In this document: piece by piece, positions 5,638 to 11,587 of the stretch
How the letters are laid out: each line of letters begins with the position of its first letter
How positions within the stretch are numbered: the first letter of the stretch is position 1
From: JAVKSM01 sp039583705
GTDB taxonomy: Bacteria > Actinomycetota > Actinomycetes > Mycobacteriales > Pseudonocardiaceae
Direction of reading: 5' to 3'
DNA: 11,587 nucleotides
Assembly: GCA_039583705.1 (NCBI GenBank)
Contig: JAVKSM010000106.1
Coordinates: 1-11,587, forward strand
Position numbers and translations under genes: made by a program
Notes under the pieces: generated by a model
Told to the model about the DNA's origin: nothing
The model's database searches: none
What the model saw: the letters and a program-made list of their open reading frames with translations, nothing else

Positions 5638-8600
5638 TGAGGCGAATGGGGGACGCTCCACGCGGCGACACCGCGGCGGGGCCGCCCATCGGCTCGGACC
5701 CTCCCGTCGACTTCTTCGTCAGCTACTCGCCGGCCGACGAGCGCTGGGCCACCTGGCTCGCCTGGCAGCTCGAGGCCGCCGGTCACCGTACGCTCATCCA
5801 GACCTGGGACTTCGTCCCGGGCACGAACTTCATCGACTTCATGGACCGGGGCGTCCGGGACGCCGCCGTGGTGGTGGCCGTCCTGTCCCGGAACTACCTC
5901 AGGTCGCGCTACGGGGGCATGGAGTGGCAGGCGGCGATGCGCGCCGACCGGGACAAGCTCGTCACGGTCCGCATCGAGGACTGCCCGCTGGAGGGCCTGC
6001 TCGCCACGATCACCTATCTGGATCTGGTCGGCGTCAGCGATCCCGTCGCGGCGCGGGAGGTGCTGCTCACCCGGCTGCGTCATGCCCTGGTCGGGCGGGC
6101 CAAGCCGGAACGGGCGCCGGGGTTCCCGCCACACCACGTGACCCAGGTGGTGGCAGCCGACCAGAGCGAGGCGGTGCGCCCCGAGCCGGGTGGGCGCCGC
6201 GCGGTCTCCCGCCCGACGCCCACCCTCGGGCGATCCTCCCGCGAGCCACTCCACACCCGCCGGGCCCCGGCCGCGCAGCCGCCTTACCCGGCCGCTGTCC
6301 AGGGCCGGACGGTCCGACCCGGGTCGATCACGTTGCTGCACGTGCCCGGTCCCCGGTTCGGGCGGGGCATGGTCGGTTCCGCCGAGCCGGTCACCGCGCG
6401 CGATCTGCAGGAACGGATCTGGGCCAACGTGACGGCGCTGACCGATGCCGGCGTGCCCGATCCCGACCTGATCCTGGTCAGCGGCGACCTCATGGAGTCC
6501 GGGCGACCACGCGAGCGGGACGACGCGCTGGAATTCCTCACCGGGCTGCGCGTGCTGCTCGGGCTGGAACCCGGTCGGCTGGTCATCGTCCCGGGCGCCC
6601 ACGACGTCTCCCGGACCGCCTGCCAGGCCTACGTCCTGCAGTGCGAGTCCAGGGACGTCGCGCCGGTGCCGCCGTACTTCCCCAAGCTGGAGCACTACGC
6701 CCAGCTCTTCGACGAGCTCTACCAGGGTCTCGACGGACCGGTCTTCGACGCCGCGCAGCCATGGACCCTGTTCGCCGTGCCCGAGCTGCAGGTCGCGGTC
6801 GCGGGGCTGAACTCCACGATGGCGATCAGCCACCGCGCGGACGACGACTACGGCTGGGTGGGCGAGGCGCAAGCCGCGTGGTTCGCCAAGCGGCTGCGGC
6901 CGTTCGAGGAGTCCGGGTGGCTGCGGGTCGGGGTGCTGCGCCACGACCCCGCTCCAGGCGCCATGACGGCGGGCCTGGACCCCACCCTGCTGCGTGACGC
7001 GGCCACGCTCGACCGGCTGCTCGGGCCCCGCCTCAACCTGATCCTGCACGGCCCGGGACCGGGCGGGACGACGATCGACACCCTCGGCTCCGGGCTGCCC
7101 GTCCTCCCCGCGGCGGCCCCCGGCCGGGAGGAGGTCGTCGAGCTGACCGCGGACGGCCTGCGGCGCTTCTCGGCCTACGGCGAGGGTGTGGAGAAGACGC
7201 CGACGGCCCGCCTGGAACGAGCCTGGCACGCGGTCAGTGTCACCTTTCCGATCACCCGGGGAGAACTGGACAGGGCCGGCGGTGCTGGCGCGCCCGCGCT
7301 GCAGCCCAGCTCCGGATCCAGCGAGCCGACCTGCGCCGCCGGCCCGGACAGCCTGCTCCTGGAGCGCATCGAGGAGGTCTGCGAGGCCCGCTACGGACGG
7401 GTGAGGATCCGCCACGTCGAGGCGGAACCTCCGCACCTGCTGCTCACCCGCCACGAGGAAGGCTTCAACCCGCAGTGGCGGGTGGCGGCCCACGTGGGGG
7501 AGCCGACCCGGGACGTCGTCGAAGGCTTCCTCCGCCATGAGCCCGGGCCCGGCTCCGAGCTGGTCTACCAGGGGCCCGCGCCGGCGCAGGCGCTGCGGGA
7601 GGAGGCACTGCGCCGGGGGGTGCGGCTGCGCAGCTTCACCGAGTTCCAGGGCCTGCTCGACCTGGACGGATATGTCGGTCGGCAGACGACGCGGCTGCGG
7701 GCCGATCCCCTCTACCCACCGCAGCGGTACGTGCCGCAACGGTTTCGGGAGCTGGGTCGCAGCGAGACGACGATCCGCGACGACCTCGTGCCGGAGCTGT
7801 TGCGCCTGGTCAGCTCCGACTACGCCCGGTTCGTGCTGCTGCTGGGCGACTTCGGACGCGGCAAGACCTATGCGCTTCGCGAGCTGGCCCGACGGATCGC
7901 CGAGACCGTCCCGCACCTGATCCCGATCCTCATCGAGCTGCGGGCGCTGGAGAAGGCACACTCGATCTACGGTTTGGTCGCCGCCCACCTCGCCAACCAC
8001 GGCGAGGAACCGGTCGACCCGAAGGCGTTCGACTACATGCTGCGCCAGGGCCGGATCGTCCTGCTGTTCGACGGCTTCGACGAGCTGGTCGCCAGGCTCA
8101 CCTACGAGCGCGCCGCCGACCACCTCGACACGCTGCTCGAGGCGGCCCAGGACGACGCGAAGATCATCGTGGCCAGCCGGACCCAGCACTTCAAGTCCCA
8201 GGCCCAGGTCTTCACCGCGCTGGGCGAACGGGTCGGCCTGCTGCCGAATCGGCGGATCCTCAGCGTCGAGGACTTCACCCCGGCCCAGATCCGGGCCTAC
8301 CTCGTCAACCGCTACGACGGGGACGCCGAGCGGGCCGACGAGCGGCTGCGCCTGATCACCGGAGTGCAGGATCTGCTCGACCTGTCGCAGAACCCGCGCA
8401 TGCTCAGCTTCATCGCCGAGCTGGACGAGGCGGCGCTGCGCGCGGCGGCGCAGCGGGGGCACACGCTCAGCGCGGCCACGCTGTACCGGGAGATCCTGCG
8501 ATCCTGGCTGTCCCACGAGGCGGGCCGGGCCGCGGGCCGCCCGGGCAGGGCACTCGCCCTGCGTCGGGACGAGCTGTGGCAGGCCGTCACCACGCTCGCC

Positions 8601-11471
8601 CTGCGCCTGTGGGAGACCGGCGAGTCCTACCTGCGGCTCGCCGAGCTCACCAAGGTGGCACAGACGCTCTCCGGCCTCCTCGACGGCCGCCTCTCACCCG
8701 ACCAGACGGCCTTCGCCATGGGCAGCGGCAGCCTCCTCACCCGCACCGAGGAGGGCCTGTTCGGCTTCATCCACAGCTCGGTGACGGAGTGGCTGGTCGC
8801 CAACATGATCGCCAAGCAGCTCACCGAGGGCGCGCCCGCGCCCTCCCAGCTTCGCAGGCGCCCGCTGTCAGCGCTGACCGTCGACTTCCTCTGCGATCTT
8901 GCCGACACCCGTGCCTGCCAAGCGTGGGCGGAGGGCGTGCTCAGCGATCCGGACGCCGACACCGTGGCGCGGACCAACGCGCTCAAGGTGAGCACCCGGC
9001 TGCGCACCCCGCCCACCGCGGACCTCCGCGGCGCCTCCCTGAGGGGCGAGGACCTCTCCTACCGTGAGCTGCGCGGCGTCGACCTCACCGGGGCCGACCT
9101 CACCGGCGCCCGTTTGGTGGGCGCGAACCTGACCGGCGCGGTCCTGCGCGGCGCATGCCTGGTGGCGGCCCGACTCGACGAGGCGCAGCTCACCGGAGCC
9201 GACCTCACCGAAGCCGACCTCACCCGTGCCCGGCTGTGCCGTGCCGACCTCACCGGTGCGACCGTGACCGGGAGCCGATGGCGGCGGGCGGCGCTCGTCG
9301 GCGCGACCGGCGTGCCCGACGCTGCAGAGCTGCGCGGGGCGGCGGTGACCCCGCCCCAGCCGGTGGCGACGGAGTTCGCACCGGCCCTGGTCGGGGTGCG
9401 GCACGGCTTCCACGTCGAGATCGGCCGGCTCCCCCAGGTTCTCGGCTACAGCCGGGAGGGGGACATGCTGGCGATCGGCAGCGACGGCGGCGGCGTGCTG
9501 GTCTACGACGCAACGACCGGCCTGCCGCTGCGCACCCTGCAGGGACATCGCGGCCGGGTCTTCTCGGTCGGCTACGGCGGGGACGTCCTCGTCACCGGGT
9601 CGAGCGACGGTACCGTGCGCATCTGGGACGCTACGACCGGCCGCTGCCGGCACGTCCTGGACGGTCACGCGCAGTGGCCGTGGCCGGTTGTGATCAGTCC
9701 GTCGGGGCGGGAACTCGCCACCGGGGACGCCGACGGCGTGGTGCGGCTGTGGACGATCGAGACTGGCTCGCTGCGCTGTGAGCTGCCCGCCGGACCCGGC
9801 CTCGTCTTCAGCCTCGCCTTCAGCGGGCCCCTCGTCGCAGCCGCCCACCAGGGCGGGAGCGTCCGGCTGTGGGACAGCTCGACCGGCGAGTCCAGGGGAG
9901 AGCTCACCGGCGTGGCCGGTTCGGTCTACCGGGTCGCCTTCAATCCCACGGGAGACCTGCTGGCCACCAGCGGCCGACACGGCGCCGTCCGCCTGTGGCA
10001 TCCGGCGACCTGCCGCCCACTCGCGGAGCTGCCCGGCCACCGCGGCCGGGTCTACGCCACGGCGTTCCACCCCAGCGAGCCCCTGCTCGCCAGCGGCGAC
10101 ACCAACGGTGGCGTGCGGGTGTGGGACACCCCCGCCGGCCGGCTCCGCTACACCCTGAGCGGCCACGACGCCGCGATCTACTGCGTCGCTTTCAGCCCGT
10201 CCGGGGAGCTGTTGGCCACCGGGGACAGCGCGGGCGCGGTACGGCTGTGGGAGACCGCGACCGGCCGGCTCCGCCACGAGCTGAGCGGGCACACCGGATC
10301 GGTCTGGCCGTTCGCGTTCCGCCAGGACGGCATCCAGCTCGCCGTCAGCGACGACCAGTTCACCACCCGGCTGTGGGACACCTCGACCGGGCAGTGCCGG
10401 AACACCCTGACCGGGCACGGACGCCAGGTGAGCTCTGCCCGGTTCAGCGCGGACGGCTCGACGCTCGCCGTGAGCGGCAACGACGGTGTGGTCCGGCTCT
10501 GGGACCCGAGGACCGGTCGGCTGTCGCGGCAGTTCGTCGGCACGGACGACCGCCTGGTCCGGCTGGATTCAGCGATCTTCAGTCGGTCCGGGAACCGCAT
10601 GGTCACGGTGGGCAACGACGGGCGCCTCAACCTGGTGAACCTCGACACCGATCGCTACGAAAGGCACCTCGACGTCGAGTCCGCGCCCGTCTGGGCGGTG
10701 GCGTTCAGCCCGTCCGGAGACGAACTGGCCACCGCCAACGACGACGACATGGTCCGGCTCTGGCTTCGCACGACCGGCCGGCTGGTGCACACGCTGGCCG
10801 AGCACCGAGGGCGGGTCCGGTCGATCGCCTACAGCGCCGACGGCGCCCTGCTCGCCACCGGCTGTGACGACTCGGCGGTCCGGTTGTGGGACCCCTCGTC
10901 CGGGAAGCTGGTCCGGACGCTTCAGGGCCACACCGATCGGGTCTACGCCGTCGACTTCGGCCACGGCGTGCTCGCGAGCGCTTCCTGGGACACCACAGCC
11001 CGGCTGTGGGACGTCGAGTCGGGAGCGACGCTGCACGAGCTGAGACGGCACACCCGGCGGCTGTGGACGGCCGCGTTCAGCCCCGCCGGCGACCTGCTGG
11101 CCACGGCGGGGGACGACCTCGTCGTCCGGCTGTGGGATCCCTCGTCCGGACGGCAGCTGCACACCCTGGCGGGGCATACCCGCAGCGTGTACTCCGTGGC
11201 GTTCAGCCCGTCAGGCGGCCTGCTCGCGACGGGCGGCGACGACGGCACCACCCGGCTGTGGACGGTCACCGGCGAACGGCCCGAACCGCGCCTGACGCTG
11301 CTCGGGCTGCCCGAGGGATGGGCGGCGCTGGCGCCCGACGGCCGCTACAAGCTGGAAGGCAACGTCCGCGGAGCGTTCTGGCAGGTGGTCAGCATGTCCC
11401 GGTTCGAGACCGGTGAGCTGGATCCGTACCTGCCCGGGGTGCGGCAACTGACGCTGGACACCCCCTTCTGA
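5637..11471 (+). CDS. Giant NLR-like protein: TIR, pseudo-phosphoesterase, NACHT, pentapeptide, WD40 (1944 aa)
   Basis: Probable intracellular immune receptor or signalling NTPase. TIR domain at about 23-150: DFFVSYS, BB-loop region WDFVPGTNF, and SRNYLRSRYGGMEW with the putative NADase Glu96. A Pro/Arg-rich linker (about 180-228) follows. Residues 230-537 are calcineurin-like phosphoesterase by overall pattern (LILVSGDL 278-285, VVAGLNST-like 387-394, YGWVGEAQ 405-412), but ligands are lost: PGPR at 237-240 for SDxH, GAHD at 320-323 for GNHD, RH at 435-436 for HH, GPGP at 472-475 for GHxH. After a Ser/Gly linker, 571-700 may be a nuclease-fold remnant. NACHT at about 725-1060: Walker A GDFGRGKT (737-744), Walker B IVLLFDGFDEL (807-817), ASRTQHF (846-852), NPRML (919-923) and winged-helix FIHSSVTEW (1044-1052). 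Pentapeptides at 1127-1225, 15 WD40 blades at about 1262-1883, and a cap at 1884-1944. No signal peptide or TM segment. ATG 5637 is preferred for its -10 box; ATG 5577 and 5646 are in-frame alternatives. Confidence 0.93.
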   Translation: MRRMGDAPRGDTAAGPPIGSDPPVDFFVSYSPADERWATWLAWQLEAAGHRTLIQTWDFVPGTNFIDFMDRGVRDAAVVVAVLSRNYLRSRYGGMEWQAAMRADRDKLVTVRIEDCPLEGLLATITYLDLVGVSDPVAAREVLLTRLRHALVGRAKPERAPGFPPHHVTQVVAADQSEAVRPEPGGRRAVSRPTPTLGRSSREPLHTRRAPAAQPPYPAAVQGRTVRPGSITLLHVPGPRFGRGMVGSAEPVTARDLQERIWANVTALTDAGVPDPDLILVSGDLMESGRPRERDDALEFLTGLRVLLGLEPGRLVIVPGAHDVSRTACQAYVLQCESRDVAPVPPYFPKLEHYAQLFDELYQGLDGPVFDAAQPWTLFAVPELQVAVAGLNSTMAISHRADDDYGWVGEAQAAWFAKRLRPFEESGWLRVGVLRHDPAPGAMTAGLDPTLLRDAATLDRLLGPRLNLILHGPGPGGTTIDTLGSGLPVLPAAAPGREEVVELTADGLRRFSAYGEGVEKTPTARLERAWHAVSVTFPITRGELDRAGGAGAPALQPSSGSSEPTCAAGPDSLLLERIEEVCEARYGRVRIRHVEAEPPHLLLTRHEEGFNPQWRVAAHVGEPTRDVVEGFLRHEPGPGSELVYQGPAPAQALREEALRRGVRLRSFTEFQGLLDLDGYVGRQTTRLRADPLYPPQRYVPQRFRELGRSETTIRDDLVPELLRLVSSDYARFVLLLGDFGRGKTYALRELARRIAETVPHLIPILIELRALEKAHSIYGLVAAHLANHGEEPVDPKAFDYMLRQGRIVLLFDGFDELVARLTYERAADHLDTLLEAAQDDAKIIVASRTQHFKSQAQVFTALGERVGLLPNRRILSVEDFTPAQIRAYLVNRYDGDAERADERLRLITGVQDLLDLSQNPRMLSFIAELDEAALRAAAQRGHTLSAATLYREILRSWLSHEAGRAAGRPGRALALRRDELWQAVTTLALRLWETGESYLRLAELTKVAQTLSGLLDGRLSPDQTAFAMGSGSLLTRTEEGLFGFIHSSVTEWLVANMIAKQLTEGAPAPSQLRRRPLSALTVDFLCDLADTRACQAWAEGVLSDPDADTVARTNALKVSTRLRTPPTADLRGASLRGEDLSYRELRGVDLTGADLTGARLVGANLTGAVLRGACLVAARLDEAQLTGADLTEADLTRARLCRADLTGATVTGSRWRRAALVGATGVPDAAELRGAAVTPPQPVATEFAPALVGVRHGFHVEIGRLPQVLGYSREGDMLAIGSDGGGVLVYDATTGLPLRTLQGHRGRVFSVGYGGDVLVTGSSDGTVRIWDATTGRCRHVLDGHAQWPWPVVISPSGRELATGDADGVVRLWTIETGSLRCELPAGPGLVFSLAFSGPLVAAAHQGGSVRLWDSSTGESRGELTGVAGSVYRVAFNPTGDLLATSGRHGAVRLWHPATCRPLAELPGHRGRVYATAFHPSEPLLASGDTNGGVRVWDTPAGRLRYTLSGHDAAIYCVAFSPSGELLATGDSAGAVRLWETATGRLRHELSGHTGSVWPFAFRQDGIQLAVSDDQFTTRLWDTSTGQCRNTLTGHGRQVSSARFSADGSTLAVSGNDGVVRLWDPRTGRLSRQFVGTDDRLVRLDSAIFSRSGNRMVTVGNDGRLNLVNLDTDRYERHLDVESAPVWAVAFSPSGDELATANDDDMVRLWLRTTGRLVHTLAEHRGRVRSIAYSADGALLATGCDDSAVRLWDPSSGKLVRTLQGHTDRVYAVDFGHGVLASASWDTTARLWDVESGATLHELRRHTRRLWTAAFSPAGDLLATAGDDLVVRLWDPSSGRQLHTLAGHTRSVYSVAFSPSGGLLATGGDDGTTRLWTVTGERPEPRLTLLGLPEGWAALAPDGRYKLEGNVRGAFWQVVSMSRFETGELDPYLPGVRQLTLDTPF
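9015..9311 (+). repeat. Pentapeptide-repeat segment of the NACHT protein
   Basis: About 19 consecutive five-residue units of the A(D/N)LxG type (for example GADLT, GANLT, EADLT, RADLT), enough for four to five coils of a right-handed quadrilateral beta-helix. The last units (GSRWR, RAALV) break the pattern before a Pro-rich linker at 1236-1246 leads into the WD40 blades. The GC-rich codons repeat at the DNA level too. Confidence 0.9.
9420..11280 (+). repeat. Fifteen WD40 blades of the NACHT protein
   Basis: Units of 38-45 residues ending in RLWD-type dipeptides, with W/Y near nucleotide positions 9510, 9625, 9750, 9870, 9997, 10120, 10246, 10375, 10500, 10636, 10762, 10888, 11006, 11133 and 11259. 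Most have the GH element and FSPSGxLLATG strand. Fifteen blades suggest two propellers (7 plus 8). Blade 10 has lost the WD (NLVN), and blades 3, 5, 7, 11 and 15 have another residue in place of Asp. Confidence 0.9.
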
Positions 11472-11587
11472 TCCCTATCGGGTGTCCATGGCCCGGTACC
11501 GCCGGCCCGGCGCTGATGGCTCTACCTTCCCTTCGCACGGTGGATCCCGGCAGGGAGCGCTTGCGGCGCTTGTCCCGCGAGGACTGA
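11472..11587. other. Tail after the NACHT gene, no supported gene
   Basis: These 116 bases follow the TGA of the giant gene. They hold a palindromic CGCCGGCCCGGCG at 11500-11512 and a 23-codon plus-strand frame at 11516-11587, but neither has supporting signals. No tRNA, promoter or convincing terminator is seen. Confidence 0.5.

Noticed and set aside
4307..6997. Plus-strand open frame of 896 codons
   Set aside because: It runs antisense to the permease and then out of frame through the TIR gene; composition is Arg/Gly/Pro-rich with no domain.
6324..7247. Reading the phosphoesterase domain as an active nuclease or phosphatase
   Set aside because: Most metal ligands of the family are replaced, so catalysis is not supported.
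4947..8516. Minus-strand open frame of 1189 codons opposite the TIR-NACHT gene
   Set aside because: It lies antisense to clearly recognisable TIR, phosphoesterase and NACHT coding sequence; long antisense frames are expected at this GC content and its translation shows no family pattern.
8868..10418. Minus-strand open frame of 516 codons with repetitive sequence
   Set aside because: It is the antisense image of the pentapeptide and WD40 repeats.
9420..11280. Regularly spaced DNA repeats resembling an array
   Set aside because: The period of about 126 bases is WD40 coding sequence, not CRISPR repeats with unrelated spacers.
11500..11512. CGCCGGCCCGGCG palindrome as terminator of the NACHT gene
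   Set aside because: The arms leave almost no loop, no T-run follows, and such strings are common in GC-rich DNA.
11516..11587. 23-codon frame ending exactly at the window edge
   Set aside because: No Shine-Dalgarno, no recognisable product, and the frame is open through the upstream gene by composition.

Overview
The window is high-GC DNA (well above 65% by eye) with codon use and gene families typical of an actinomycete. The strongest taxonomic hint is the N-terminal two-thirds of an AdnA-type helicase running off the left edge, since AdnAB is the actinobacterial break-resection machine. The genus cannot be told from the sequence.

Layout, left to right. (1) 1-1558, minus strand: 5' part of adnA. 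(2) 1559-1801: divergent regulatory region holding a long inverted repeat, three CGGTTC hexamers at about one helical turn, a TACGAT -10 box and a Shine-Dalgarno. (3) 1802-4275, plus strand: a compact three-gene operon with gaps of 6 and 8 bases. It encodes a two-TM membrane protein with an unrecognised cytosolic domain, a cupin with a three-His metal site, and an inositol-monophosphatase-fold phosphatase. (4) 4313-5578, minus strand, convergent: an ArsB/SLC13-type permease. (5) 5637-11471, plus strand: one giant 1944-residue protein with the order TIR, calcineurin-like phosphoesterase that has lost most metal ligands, a possible nuclease-fold remnant, NACHT NTPase, pentapeptide repeats, 15 WD40 blades and a short C-terminal cap. 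(6) 11472-11587: short tail with no gene I can support.

The giant protein has the three-part plan of an NLR-like immune receptor: N-terminal TIR effector with its catalytic glutamate, central NACHT switch with intact Walker motifs, and C-terminal repeat sensor. An abortive, NAD-depleting anti-phage function is the natural inference, but nothing in the sequence names the trigger. Its most unusual point is the pseudo-phosphoesterase between TIR and NACHT, where flanking sequence is well kept while the metal ligands are replaced motif by motif. The three-gene operon is the other candidate for something undescribed: a membrane protein, a small-molecule metal-binding cupin and a phosphomonoesterase-fold enzyme transcribed together from what looks like an activator-dependent promoter. 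The two units are separated by the convergent permease, so a joint function is not shown.
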